Assembly (NCBI RefSeq): GCF_019511645.1
Contig: NZ_JAEUAX010000001.1
Span: forward strand, 620,001-684,000
DNA: 64,000 nt
Reading direction: 5' to 3'
Origin: Microbacterium ureisolvens
GTDB lineage: Bacteria; Actinomycetota; Actinomycetes; Actinomycetales; Microbacteriaceae
The position numbers and the translations under genes are program-made. How positions within the stretch are numbered: position 1 is the stretch's first letter; every line of letters begins with the position of its first letter. A model generated the notes under the pieces. That model saw nothing but the letters and a program-made list of their open reading frames with translations. It was not told the origin of the DNA and did no database searches. This document shows positions 42,566-51,106 of the stretch, one piece after another.

Positions 42566-43945
42566 TCACCCCCGACGCGGCGCCTCGTGCGCGTGTCCGA
42601 GCCTGAGGCCCGGCACCAGCGCGCCGAGCGCGAGCGCCACGGCGATCGCGAAGACGGCGGGGAAGCCCGCATCCGTCCCCGCCAGCGCGGTGAAGACCAG
42701 ACCCATCACCGCGATCGACGACGCAGAGCCGACGGCGTCGGAGATCGACAGCGCCGACGAGTTGAACCCCTGGTTCTGCGGCGTGGAGTACGCCAGTGTC
42801 AGCACGGTCAGCCGCGGGTACATCAGACCCATGCCGCCTCCGGCGAGCCCCCACCCCACGATGAGGACCGCGGCGGGCAGCGCGAGCAGCGCCGTCGCGG
42901 CGCCGGTCAGCAGCGCGGTGACCAGCAGAGCGGTGCCGACGAGCGTGATGCGGGTGTTCCCCATGCGATCGCCGAAGCGGCCTTGCAGGTCGGCGGCGAC
43001 CGCCCACGCCAGCGCGGCGGCGGTCAGCCCGAGCCCTGCCCACGTCGGCGAGAAGCGGTAGCCGTCGATCAGCAGGTACGGCACGTAGATCTCCGCGCCG
43101 AAGAGCGCTCCGGCGATGAGCCCGCGCATCAGCACGACGCTCGGCAGCCCTCTCGCGGCCACCAGGGTGCCGCGGGGCAGCAGCGGCCGTGACGCCAGTG
43201 CGATGACGACGACGGATGCTGCCACCGCCGCCCACGCCCACGCTCCCAGCTCCCCCGCCAGGCTGAGCCCGAGGGCGCCCACGGCCACTGCGACCGCGCA
43301 CGCGAGGCGGGGCGCGACGCGTGCCGTCGAGGGTTGGTCGGTGTGCAGCGCGAGCCCGTGCAGCCGGGCCACCACGAGGGCGAAGGCGACGACGGTGAGT
43401 GCCGCGACGCCGAGGAACACCCAGCGCCAGTGCAGGAACTCCGTCACAGCCCCCGCGAGAAAGGGCCCGATGAGCGAGGGCACGACCCACGCGGCCGAGA
43501 ACGCGGCGAAGACGCGGCCGTGCATCGTGCCGGGGTACACCCTGGCGACGACGACGTACAGCGCCACGGTCTGTCCACCGGTGCCGAGCCCCTGCACGAG
43601 GCGGCCGGCGACGAGCGCCGGCATCGTGGGGGCGAGCCCGGCGATGAGAAGGCCGACGACGAAGAGCGCGACCGCGGTGGTGAGCGGGGCGAGCACGCCT
43701 CCACGGTCGCACCAGGCGCCCACTGCCACCATGCCGATCACGCTCGTCGCGAGAGTGCCCGCGAACGCCACGGCGTAGAGGCGTTCGCCGTCGAGGTCGG
43801 CGCTCACTACCGGCATCACCGTCGTCACGGCGAGCGACTGGATCGCCGCAAGGAAGATGAGCGCCACGGCGCCGACGGTCACCCACAGGAACCGCGCTCG
43901 CCAGATGCCCGTGCCTTCTGCGTCGACGGCGGCCGGGGAGGTCAT
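42566..43945 (-). CDS. MFS transporter
   Basis: A 459-residue major facilitator protein with 12-14 hydrophobic segments. LAVTTVMPVVSADLDG in the first loop and GMVAVGAWCDRGGVLAP (loop 2-3 motif A-like, with a Cys) are visible, then LVAGRLVQGLGTGGQTVALYVV. This looks like a drug/metabolite exporter of the DHA2/EmrB-like group. Substrate unknown. TAGCCT lies six bases before the ATG, so probably leaderless and separately transcribed. It follows the iron operon on the opposite strand; siderophore export is possible but unproven. Confidence 0.88.
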   Translation of the reverse strand: MTSPAAVDAEGTGIWRARFLWVTVGAVALIFLAAIQSLAVTTVMPVVSADLDGERLYAVAFAGTLATSVIGMVAVGAWCDRGGVLAPLTTAVALFVVGLLIAGLAPTMPALVAGRLVQGLGTGGQTVALYVVVARVYPGTMHGRVFAAFSAAWVVPSLIGPFLAGAVTEFLHWRWVFLGVAALTVVAFALVVARLHGLALHTDQPSTARVAPRLACAVAVAVGALGLSLAGELGAWAWAAVAASVVVIALASRPLLPRGTLVAARGLPSVVLMRGLIAGALFGAEIYVPYLLIDGYRFSPTWAGLGLTAAALAWAVAADLQGRFGDRMGNTRITLVGTALLVTALLTGAATALLALPAAVLIVGWGLAGGGMGLMYPRLTVLTLAYSTPQNQGFNSSALSISDAVGSASSIAVMGLVFTALAGTDAGFPAVFAIAVALALGALVPGLRLGHAHEAPRRG

Positions 43946-43951
43946 CCGGCC

Positions 43952-43957
43952 AGGCTA
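43952..43957 (-). promoter_or_regulatory. −10 element (TAGCCT) of the MFS gene
   Basis: TAGCCT on the minus strand, six bases before the ATG at 43945. Confidence 0.5.
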
Positions 43958-44002
43958 ACCCCTCCGGCGGACCGCCCGGGGCGAACGCACAGCTGCCATG
44001 GG

Positions 44003-45169
44003 TCAGCCGCGGGCGAGGAAGCCGATGCGATGCACAGCTTCGCGGAGCAGCTCGGGATCGCAGCCGAAGTTGATCCGCACGTGACCCTTGCCCTCGGTGC
44101 CGAAGAGCGGCCCATGGTGCAAAGCGACCTTGGCCTCACGGAGCACCTTCACGGCGGGATTGTCACCCCAGCCGTATGCCGCGAGGTCGACCCATGCGAG
44201 GAAGCCGGCGTCGGGTGGCAGGTACCGCGCCTGCGGCAGATGTTCCGCGATCAGGTCGGCCAGGAGGAGGCGGTTGGCGTCGAGGGCGGCCAGCAGGCTC
44301 TGAAGCCACTCGTCGCTCTCCGGGGAGTAGGCGGCGACGTTCGAGAGAGCGCCGAACAGACCAGTCCGCCACTCGACCTCCCACGGCAACGCGCGGAGTT
44401 CCTTGGCCTGCGCGTCGCCACCACCCACCATGACGGCGCACTTGAGACCCGCGAGGTTGAAGGTCTTGCTCGCGCTCGTCACGGCGTAGCCGACGCGGCG
44501 CGCGGACTCGGAAGCCGCCAGGAACGGAGTGAAGGGCTTCTGCGCGTAGGTGAGCGGCCCGTGGATCTCATCGCTGATCACGGTTGCGCCGAGTCCCTCC
44601 GCGATGTCGGCCAGTGCCGCCAGCGCCTCGGGCGCGTGCACCGTGCCGGTGGGGTTGTGCGGGTTGCACAGCAGCACGGCCCGCGCGCCGCCGGCCAGGG
44701 CGGCCTCGACGCCGAGCAGGTCGATCTCCCAGCCGGCGTCGTGCGCGAGGAGGGGCACCCGCTCGACCACGCCGCCGGCCTCCTCGACCGTGTCGTAGAA
44801 CGGCGGATACACCGGCGGCATCACGACGACGCGCTCACCGGGCTCGATGACGCGGCGCAGGATCTCGACGACGCCCATCATCACGTCGCCGGTCCAGAAG
44901 ACGTGGGACGGGTCGACCCGCCAGCCCCAGCGACGCTCGGCGAAGCCTACGAAGGCCTCGCGCACGCCGGGCTCCGGCGGAGTGTAGCCGGTGTCGCCGA
45001 GCTGCACGGCACGCGTCAGCACCTCGGTGATCGCCGGGGCGAGGGCGTAGTCCGTCTCGGCGACGAAGAACGGCAGTACGTCCTCCCCGTACTTGCGCCA
45101 CTTCGTGCTGGTCCGCTGGCGCAGCTCGGCGATGGGCAGTGCCTGAAGGGGGGTGACGGTGACGCTCAC
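44003..45169 (-). CDS. MalY/PatB-family PLP aminotransferase (cystathionine beta-lyase-like)
   Basis: A 388-residue fold-type I PLP enzyme. PLP features: CNPHNPTGTVH (Asn), ISDEIHGPLTY (Asp, Tyr), the Schiff-base Lys in TSASKTFNLAG and a C-terminal GHVRINFGC with the carboxylate Arg. These are the MalY/PatB group marks, which cleave cystathionine/cysteine conjugates or transaminate. GTG start 45169 is six bases after TAGGCT. The neighbouring suf operon needs sulfur from cysteine, but the family is not a desulfurase. Confidence 0.9.
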   Translation of the reverse strand: MSVTVTPLQALPIAELRQRTSTKWRKYGEDVLPFFVAETDYALAPAITEVLTRAVQLGDTGYTPPEPGVREAFVGFAERRWGWRVDPSHVFWTGDVMMGVVEILRRVIEPGERVVVMPPVYPPFYDTVEEAGGVVERVPLLAHDAGWEIDLLGVEAALAGGARAVLLCNPHNPTGTVHAPEALAALADIAEGLGATVISDEIHGPLTYAQKPFTPFLAASESARRVGYAVTSASKTFNLAGLKCAVMVGGGDAQAKELRALPWEVEWRTGLFGALSNVAAYSPESDEWLQSLLAALDANRLLLADLIAEHLPQARYLPPDAGFLAWVDLAAYGWGDNPAVKVLREAKVALHHGPLFGTEGKGHVRINFGCDPELLREAVHRIGFLARG

Positions 45170-45175
45170 CCGAGA

Positions 45176-45181
45176 AGCCTA
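45176..45181 (-). promoter_or_regulatory. −10 element (TAGGCT) of the MalY-like gene
   Basis: TAGGCT on the minus strand, six bases before the GTG at 45169. Confidence 0.5.
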
Positions 45182-45227
45182 ACGAGCGCGGCCGGACCGC
45201 CGCCTTTGTGCGTCCTCGTATGAAGCG

Positions 45228-45557
45228 TCAGATCGCGAAGCCGAGCGCGCGCATCATGTCGCGCCCGTCGTCGGTGATGCGCTCAGGGCCCCACGGCGGC
45301 ATCCACACCCAGTTGATGCGGAACCGCTCGACGATGTCGTCGAGCGCCTGGGCCGTCTGCTCCTCGAGCACGTCGGTGAGCGGGCACCCGGCGGACGTGA
45401 GGGTCATGTGGATGACCAGCGCGTCGTTCTCGTCGTCCCACGCGAGATCGTAGATCAGACCGAGGTCGACGACATTGATCCCCAGTTCGGGGTCCATGAC
45501 GTCCTTGAGAGCCTCGGTCACCTCGTCGTACTTCTCGGGGGTGAGGGTCGCCGTCAT
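45228..45557 (-). CDS. sufT: Metal-sulfur cluster assembly factor (SufT / MIP18-like)
   Basis: A 109-residue DUF59 protein: VMDPELGINVVDLGLIYDL, then HMTLTSAGCPLTDVLEEQ with the conserved Cys. SufT helps Fe-S maturation under high demand. Last gene of the suf cluster, 10 bases after sufC. A TAGGAT −10 (45565-45570) seven bases before its ATG suggests an added internal promoter, overlapping the sufC stop. Confidence 0.92.
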   Translation of the reverse strand: MTATLTPEKYDEVTEALKDVMDPELGINVVDLGLIYDLAWDDENDALVIHMTLTSAGCPLTDVLEEQTAQALDDIVERFRINWVWMPPWGPERITDDGRDMMRALGFAI

Positions 45558-45564
45558 AAGGTCG

Positions 45565-45570
45565 ATCCTA
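45565..45570 (-). promoter_or_regulatory. Internal −10 element (TAGGAT) of sufT
   Basis: TAGGAT on the minus strand at the end of sufC, seven bases before the sufT ATG. Confidence 0.4.
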
Positions 45571-46362
45571 CGCTTCGCTGCCGACGGGGGCCTCGGCCGA
45601 CTCCACTTCGCCCGCGGGCAGGAAGCGGTCGTACCCCTCCTCCTCGAGGCGGTCGGCGAGTTCAGGGCCGCCCTCCTCGACGATGCGTCCGTTCACCATG
45701 ACGTGCACGAAGTCCGGGGAGATGTAGCGGAGGATGCGGGTGTAGTGCGTGATGAGGAGCACGCCGAGGTTCGTCTCGGCCTTCGCGCGGTTGACGCCCT
45801 CCGACACGATCTTCAACGCGTCGACGTCGAGGCCGGAGTCCGTCTCGTCGAGCACGGCGATCTGCGGCTTCAGCAGCTCGAGCTGGAGGATCTCATGGCG
45901 CTTCTTCTCGCCGCCCGAGAAGCCCTCGTTGACGTTGCGCGACGCGAACTTCGGGTCCATGCGCAGGTTCTTCATGGACGCCTTGACGTCCTTGGTCCAG
46001 GTGCGGATCGACGGCGCCTCACCGTCGATCGCCGTCTTCGCGGTGCGCAGGAAGTTCGTGACCGTCACGCCAGGGATCTCCACCGGGTACTGCATCGCGA
46101 GGAAGAGGCCGGCACGGGCTCGCTCGTCGACAGACATCTCGAGGACGTCCTCGCCATCGAGCGAGATCGAGCCGCTCGTGACGTTGTACTTGGGGTGTCC
46201 GGCGATCGTGTACGCGAGCGTCGACTTGCCGGAGCCGTTGGGGCCCATGATCGCGTGGGTCTCACCCGTGCGGATCGTGAGCGTCAGACCGTTGAGGATC
46301 GGCGTGGTGCCGGCATCCGTCTCGACCGTCACGTGGAGGTCGCGGATCTCGAGAACAGACAT
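45568..46362 (-). CDS. sufC: Fe-S assembly ATPase SufC
   Basis: A 264-residue ABC ATPase of the SufBCD scaffold: Walker A MGPNGSGKSTLAYTIAGHPKY, signature FSGGEKKRHEIL, Walker B AVLDETDSGLDVDAL with the family's DETDSGLD. ATP hydrolysis drives SufB-SufD rearrangement during cluster building. Cytoplasmic. Downstream of the Rieske gene by 15 bases. Confidence 0.96.
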   Translation of the reverse strand: MSVLEIRDLHVTVETDAGTTPILNGLTLTIRTGETHAIMGPNGSGKSTLAYTIAGHPKYNVTSGSISLDGEDVLEMSVDERARAGLFLAMQYPVEIPGVTVTNFLRTAKTAIDGEAPSIRTWTKDVKASMKNLRMDPKFASRNVNEGFSGGEKKRHEILQLELLKPQIAVLDETDSGLDVDALKIVSEGVNRAKAETNLGVLLITHYTRILRYISPDFVHVMVNGRIVEEGGPELADRLEEEGYDRFLPAGEVESAEAPVGSEA

Positions 46363-46377
46363 TCTTCAGTACCTTCT

Positions 46378-46707
46378 TCAGTTCACTTCGAGCTTGACGG
46401 TCGCGTCGATGAGCACGTCATCGCCGTCGACGGTGACCGCGAAGACCGGGACCGGCTCATACGCGGGGAGATTGAGGGGCTTGCCGGTGCGCAGCGAGAA
46501 CGCCGAGCCGTGGGCCCAGCACTCCAGCGTCTCACCGTCGACGAAGCCCTCAGACAGCGAGATGTCGCCGTGGGTGCAGACGTCGCCGATCGCATGGACG
46601 TCGCCGTTGGAGTCGAGCACGAGGGCGATCGCGACGCCGTCCACCTCCACGCGGCGGGCCTCGTCCTGGACGAGGTCGCTGAGGGCGCACACGCGCTGAG
46701 CGGTCAC
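46378..46707 (-). CDS. Rieske-type non-heme iron oxygenase ferredoxin subunit
   Basis: A 109-residue Rieske protein with both cluster motifs, CTHGD (C-x-H) and CWAHGS (C-x2-H), 16 residues apart, for a [2Fe-2S] centre. It is regularly found between sufD and sufC in actinobacteria, where its role is not clear: electron supply to Suf assembly is a reasonable guess. GTG start overlaps the sufD stop (GTGA). Confidence 0.92.
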   Translation of the reverse strand: MTAQRVCALSDLVQDEARRVEVDGVAIALVLDSNGDVHAIGDVCTHGDISLSEGFVDGETLECWAHGSAFSLRTGKPLNLPAYEPVPVFAVTVDGDDVLIDATVKLEVN

Positions 46708-47891
46708 TGGCCGGCCTCCTTGGCGAGTTCTTCCTCGATCGCGGCGAACAGCTCCGCCTCGAGGTCTTCGACACCGATCTTCTGCACGATCTCCGCGAGG
46801 AAGCCGAGCACCACGAGGCGTCGCGCCTCGTCCTCGGTGATCCCGCGCGCCTGCAGGTAGAAGAGCTGCTCGTCGTCGAAGCGCCCGGTGGCGCTCGCGT
46901 GACCCGCACCGCGGATGTCGCCCGTCTCGATCTCCAGGTTCGGGATCGACTCGGCGCGGGCACCCTCGGTGAGGACGAGGTTGCGGTTCGCCTCGTACGA
47001 GTCGGTGCCGACGGCATCCGGTCCGATGAGGACGTCGCCGATCCAGACCGTGCGCGCCGCGGCGCCCTGCAGGGCGCTCTTGTACAGCACGTCGCCCGAG
47101 GTCTCCGCACCCTTGTGGTGCAGGTACACCTGGCTCTCGAGGTGCTGTCCGGAGTCGGAGTAGCTGAGGCCATAGAGCTCGGCGCGAGATCCGGTGCCTG
47201 CCAGCTCGACGCTCGGGTTCACGCGCACGACGCCGCCGCCGAAGCTGACGACGACGTGGCGGAGGGTCGCGTCGCGGTCGACACGAGCCTGGTGCGACGC
47301 CACGTGAACCGCGTCGTCGTCCCAGCGCTGGACGGTGACGAGCTCGAGATGAGCGCCCTCGCGGACGATCACCTCGACGTTCTGCGCGTGGTGCGCGGTG
47401 CCGGTGTGATGGAAGACGACGGTGGCGTGCGAGTTCGCCTGCGCCTCCACCACCACGTGGGCGTGGGCGCGGCCGCCGATGCCCTTCAGCGAGACGACGA
47501 TCGGCTCGGCGTACTCGGCGCCTGCCGGGATGCGCAGCAGGGGCGCCTCGCTCTCCTGCTTCCAGGCGATGGCGCTGGGCAGGTCCTCGGGCCGGAAGAC
47601 CTCGCCGCGCGGAGCGGCGCCGACGACGAGGCGCTCCTGGACGAGCCCCTCGGGGGCGCGGACGTCGACCTGGATGACGCCGTGGGGCCCGGCCTCGTCG
47701 GCGAACAGCGGCTGGAGCTGGGCGATCGGCGTGTGCTTCCAGTTGACCTCACGACCCGTGGGCGCCTCGAAGGCGGCGGGGTCGAACGACCAGGGTCGCT
47801 CGGAGCGAGTCTGCACGGGCACGAAGGCACCGGCGCCATCGGTGTGGCCCTTCGCGCCAGGAACGGTGGGGGCCTCGGTGGTGGGGCTCAT
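46704..47891 (-). CDS. sufD: Fe-S assembly protein SufD
   Basis: A 395-residue SufBD-family beta-helix protein, paralogue of SufB. It has RNLVLTEGARAESIPNLEIETGDIRGAGHASATGRFDDEQLFYLQARGITEDEARRLV-type C-terminal segments (key His/Glu in the GHA region). Part of SufBC2D. The ATG follows the sufB TAG with no gap, an unusual but consistent coupling. Confidence 0.95.
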   Translation of the reverse strand: MSPTTEAPTVPGAKGHTDGAGAFVPVQTRSERPWSFDPAAFEAPTGREVNWKHTPIAQLQPLFADEAGPHGVIQVDVRAPEGLVQERLVVGAAPRGEVFRPEDLPSAIAWKQESEAPLLRIPAGAEYAEPIVVSLKGIGGRAHAHVVVEAQANSHATVVFHHTGTAHHAQNVEVIVREGAHLELVTVQRWDDDAVHVASHQARVDRDATLRHVVVSFGGGVVRVNPSVELAGTGSRAELYGLSYSDSGQHLESQVYLHHKGAETSGDVLYKSALQGAAARTVWIGDVLIGPDAVGTDSYEANRNLVLTEGARAESIPNLEIETGDIRGAGHASATGRFDDEQLFYLQARGITEDEARRLVVLGFLAEIVQKIGVEDLEAELFAAIEEELAKEAGQ

Positions 47892-49310
47892 CTAGCCGAC
47901 GGATCCTTCCATGCCCATCTCGATGAGCTTGTTGAGTTCGAGCGCGTACTCCATGGGCAGCTCGCGCGCGATCGGCTCGATGAAGCCGCGCACGATCATG
48001 GCCATGGCCTCGTCTTCGGGCATGCCGCGGCTCATCAGGTAGAAGAGCTGCTCCTCGCTGACCTTCGAGACCGTTGCCTCGTGGCCGAGCTGCACGTCGT
48101 CGACGCGGATGTCGATCGCGGGGTAGGTGTCCGATCGCGAGATCGTGTCGACCAGCAGCGCGTCGCAGCGCACCGTGTTCGCCGAGTGGTGCGCGTTCGC
48201 GTCGACACGCACCTCGCCGCGGTAACCGGCACGACCGCCGCCGCGGGCGATCGACTTCGAGACGATCGACGACTGCGTGTACGGCGCCATGTGGATCATC
48301 TTCGCGCCGGCGTCCTGGTGCTGGCCGGGACCGGCGAAGGCGACCGAGAGCGTCTCACCCTTGGCGTGCTCGCCCATCAGGAAGATCGACGGGTACTTCA
48401 TCGTGACCTTGGACCCGATGTTGCCGTCGATCCACTCCATCGTCGCGCCCTCGTGCGCCACGGCGCGCTTGGTGACGAGGTTGTAGACGTTGTTCGACCA
48501 GTTCTGGATCGTCGTGTAGCGCACGCGGGCGTTCTTCTTCACGATGATCTCGACGACGGCGGAGTGCAGCGAGTCGCTCTTGTAGATCGGAGCGGTGCAG
48601 CCCTCGATGTAATGGACGTACGAGCCCTCGTCGGCGATGATGAGTGTCCGCTCGAACTGGCCCATGTTCTCGGTGTTGATGCGGAAGTAGGCCTGAAGCG
48701 GGATCTCGACGTGCACACCCGGCGGCACGTAGACGAAGGAGCCGCCCGACCAGACGGCGGTGTTCAGCGCCGCGAACTTGTTGTCTCCCGCGGGAATGAC
48801 GGTGCCGAAGTACTCCTCGAAGAACTCCGGGTGCTCGCGCAGCGCGGTGTCGGTGTCCATGAAGATGACGCCCTGGGCCTCGAGGTCCTCACGGATCTGG
48901 TGGTACACGACCTCGGACTCGTACTGCGCGGCGACGCCCGCAACGAGGCGCTGACGCTCGGCCTCGGGGATGCCGAGCTTCTCGTACGTGTTGCGGATGT
49001 CCTCCGGCAGCTCCTCCCAGGAGCCGGCCTGCTTCTCCGTCGAGCGCACGAAGTACTTGATGTTGTCGAAGTCGATCTCGCTGAGATCCGCCCCCCACGT
49101 GGGCATGGGCTTGCGCTCGAACAGCTGCAGACCCTTGAGGCGGGTCTTGAGCATCCACTCCGGCTCGGCCTTCAGCGCCGAGATGTCGCGCACCACGGCG
49201 TCGCTGAGGCCACGCTTGGCGCTCGCTCCGGCGGCGTCGGCATCGTGCCAGCCGAACTCGTAGACGCCCAGGCCTTCCAGCTCAGGGCGATCGATCAGCA
49301 CATCAGACAT
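47892..49310 (-). CDS. sufB: Fe-S assembly scaffold SufB
   Basis: A 472-residue scaffold that receives sulfur and iron. Conserved segments: [51 protein letters not shown] (Cys), [34 protein letters not shown] and the C-terminal [30 protein letters not shown] after GGAGGAG. First suf gene; the only upstream −10 I see is TAGAAT at 49485-49490, giving a ~168-base leader. No SufR repressor gene is adjacent. Confidence 0.96.
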   Translation of the reverse strand: MSDVLIDRPELEGLGVYEFGWHDADAAGASAKRGLSDAVVRDISALKAEPEWMLKTRLKGLQLFERKPMPTWGADLSEIDFDNIKYFVRSTEKQAGSWEELPEDIRNTYEKLGIPEAERQRLVAGVAAQYESEVVYHQIREDLEAQGVIFMDTDTALREHPEFFEEYFGTVIPAGDNKFAALNTAVWSGGSFVYVPPGVHVEIPLQAYFRINTENMGQFERTLIIADEGSYVHYIEGCTAPIYKSDSLHSAVVEIIVKKNARVRYTTIQNWSNNVYNLVTKRAVAHEGATMEWIDGNIGSKVTMKYPSIFLMGEHAKGETLSVAFAGPGQHQDAGAKMIHMAPYTQSSIVSKSIARGGGRAGYRGEVRVDANAHHSANTVRCDALLVDTISRSDTYPAIDIRVDDVQLGHEATVSKVSEEQLFYLMSRGMPEDEAMAMIVRGFIEPIARELPMEYALELNKLIEMGMEGSVG

Positions 49311-49431
49311 CGTCTCGTTCTCCTCCGGGTCCTGGCGGTGTCATCCGTCCCGGCATCCGTGCTCCCCGGTGGAGATACCGGAAAGGGATGCCGCTTCTCG
49401 GGCCCTCTCAAGCGGCGCCGACCATCGCGCC

Positions 49432-49437
49432 TAGACT
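49432..49437 (+). promoter_or_regulatory. −10 element (TAGACT) of cox15
   Basis: TAGACT on the plus strand in the suf-cox15 gap. Seven bases later lies a GTG (49445) in frame with cox15. Confidence 0.4.
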
Positions 49438-49484
49438 GTCAGTGGTGCGCGGCGCTGTGAAGCACATGCGCAACCGACCCCTCG

Positions 49485-49490
49485 ATTCTA
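49485..49490 (-). promoter_or_regulatory. −10 element (TAGAAT) of the suf operon
   Basis: TAGAAT on the minus strand, about 175 bases before sufB. It faces the cox15 promoter, so the two transcripts would start toward each other. Confidence 0.35.
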
Positions 49491-49579
49491 CAGGCTCCCG
49501 CCCCTGGCGGCCGCGCCGTGACTTCACGTCGCGAGCCGCATGCGGCGCCGCCGAACACTCCCAGGAAGCGACGATCAGC

Positions 49580-50539
49580 ATGTCCGCGCAGCAGACCACC
49601 ACGACGGCGACGGGGATCTGGAGGCGCCTGTGGCTCTGGCTTCCCGACCGGGTGGACCGGCGCGTCATCGCCGCGGCGTGGGCGACGCTGGTCGTGCAGA
49701 TCGGCATCGTCGGCACGGGCGGACTCGTGCGACTCACCGGCTCGGGCCTCGGCTGCGACACCTGGCCTCGCTGCAGCGAGGACTCGTTCGTGCCCGTTCC
49801 CGAGGTCTCGGGTGTGCACGGGTTCATCGAGTTCGGCAATCGCCTGCTGACATTCGTGCTGGTCGCGGTCGCGATCATCACATTCCTCTTCGTGGTGCGG
49901 ATGCGGCGTGAGCGGCGCGACCTGTTCTGGCTGTCACTCCTCATCGGCCTCTACGTGCCCCTGCAGGCGGTCATCGGCGGCATCACGGTACTCACCGGTC
50001 TCAACCCCTACGTCGTGGGCCTGCACTACTTCGCGTCGGTTCTGCTGGTCGCTCTGGCGGCCGCGCTCGTGGTGCGCGTGTACGCCGTGCCCGGCCCACG
50101 CGCACTCGCGGTGCCGCGCTGGTATGCCGCCGCGACGTATGTGACGAGCGCGTTCGTGCTGCTGACCGTGGTCGTCGGCATCCTCGTCACCGGCTCCGGC
50201 CCCCACGCCGGCGACGGCGGCGCGGCGCGCAACGGGCTGAACCCCGAGCTCATGCAGCACATCCACGCGTGGCCGGCCTACATCACCTTCGCCCTGACGC
50301 TCGTGCTCGTGGCGGGCTCGTGGCGCACTCCGCACGCGCTGCGGCTCCGGCTGTGGACGCTGCTGCTCCTGGTGGTCGAGTTCGCGCAGATCGCCGTCGG
50401 TCTCTGGCAGGCGCGTACCGGTCTCCCGATCGTCTTGGTGAACATCCACATGGTGCTCGCGGTGGCTCTCGTGGCCGCGATGACCGCGGTGGCCATGAAC
50501 CTCACTGCACCGGTCCAAGCGGCCGCCGCGCACAGCTGA
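49580..50539 (+). CDS. ctaA: Heme A synthase (COX15/CtaA)
   Basis: A 319-residue integral membrane enzyme that oxidises the C8 methyl of heme O to make heme A for aa3 oxidase. About eight helices; RLTGSGLGCDTWPRC near residues 52-66 with the conserved Cys pair, axial His in VSGVHGFIEFGNRLL and GLHYFASVLLVALA, and MQHIHAWPAYITFALTL in the second half. ATG 49580 is chosen from family length; in-frame GTG 49445, after a −10, would add 45 Arg-rich residues. Confidence 0.9.
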   Translation: MSAQQTTTTATGIWRRLWLWLPDRVDRRVIAAAWATLVVQIGIVGTGGLVRLTGSGLGCDTWPRCSEDSFVPVPEVSGVHGFIEFGNRLLTFVLVAVAIITFLFVVRMRRERRDLFWLSLLIGLYVPLQAVIGGITVLTGLNPYVVGLHYFASVLLVALAAALVVRVYAVPGPRALAVPRWYAAATYVTSAFVLLTVVVGILVTGSGPHAGDGGAARNGLNPELMQHIHAWPAYITFALTLVLVAGSWRTPHALRLRLWTLLLLVVEFAQIAVGLWQARTGLPIVLVNIHMVLAVALVAAMTAVAMNLTAPVQAAAAHS

Positions 50540-50632
50540 TCCATAGCAACCGGATTGGCGTCACACGGACTCCTTTGCGAGGGTGGGATGCCGCGGCCAC
50601 CCGGGTCGCGCATCCCGAGGAGTGATCGACAC

Positions 50633-51046
50633 ATGCCCACCCGCCCCCGTCTCATCCGCAGCATCCCGTTCTGGGGCCTCGTCGTCGTCTCCCTGGCGAC
50701 GATCGTCGGCGGCTGGTACATCACCACCGACAAGCTCGGCTCGATGACGACCACGCTCACCGATGGCACTGCGACCGGCGTCGACGTGTACGTCGGCCAG
50801 TCGATCGCCCAGCTCGGCTCCATCCTCATCGGCGCCGGGGTGATCGGCGTTCTGCTCGCGCTCGGCGTCGCCGCCGTCTCGACGCTGCGCCCCCACCCGC
50901 CGGTCGAGGTCGTCGAGCCCATCGACTGGACGTCGGAGACCGAGACCGCCGCCGAGCAGCCGCAGGCTCCGAAGGCGACCGACGCCGACGCCGCCGAGAG
51001 CGCGGAGCCGGTCGACGCCGAGGTCGAGGCATCCATCGCCCGCTGA
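50633..51046 (+). CDS. Small two-helix membrane protein, unknown function
   Basis: A 137-residue protein that I do not recognise. Two hydrophobic helices (FWGLVVVSLATIVGGWYI near 13-30 and LGSILIGAGVIGVLLALGVAAVSTL near 63-87) enclose a ~30-residue Thr/Gly-rich loop. The C-terminal ~45 residues are acidic (TETAAEQPQAPKATDADAAE) and probably cytoplasmic. ATG with GAGGAG 10 bases upstream; 93 bases after cox15 on the same strand, facing ctaB. A role near heme A synthesis or oxidase is only a guess from place. Confidence 0.7.
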   Translation: MPTRPRLIRSIPFWGLVVVSLATIVGGWYITTDKLGSMTTTLTDGTATGVDVYVGQSIAQLGSILIGAGVIGVLLALGVAAVSTLRPHPPVEVVEPIDWTSETETAAEQPQAPKATDADAAESAEPVDAEVEASIAR

Positions 51047-51062
51047 TCCACCGCACGACAGA

Positions 51063-51086
51063 GGCCGCCCGGTTCGCCGGGCGGCC
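51063..51086. terminator. Bidirectional terminator between the membrane protein gene and ctaB
   Basis: Perfect 10-bp G+C stem GGCCGCCCGG with TTCG tetraloop, extended by ACAG/CTGT after one mismatch; sits between convergent genes. Confidence 0.85.
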
Positions 51087-51106
51087 CCTGTCGTACGTCC
51101 GTCAGA

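Noticed and set aside
46899..49460. 853-codon open frame antisense to sufB/sufD
   Set aside because: Shadow of the suf genes; lacks any recognisable domain.
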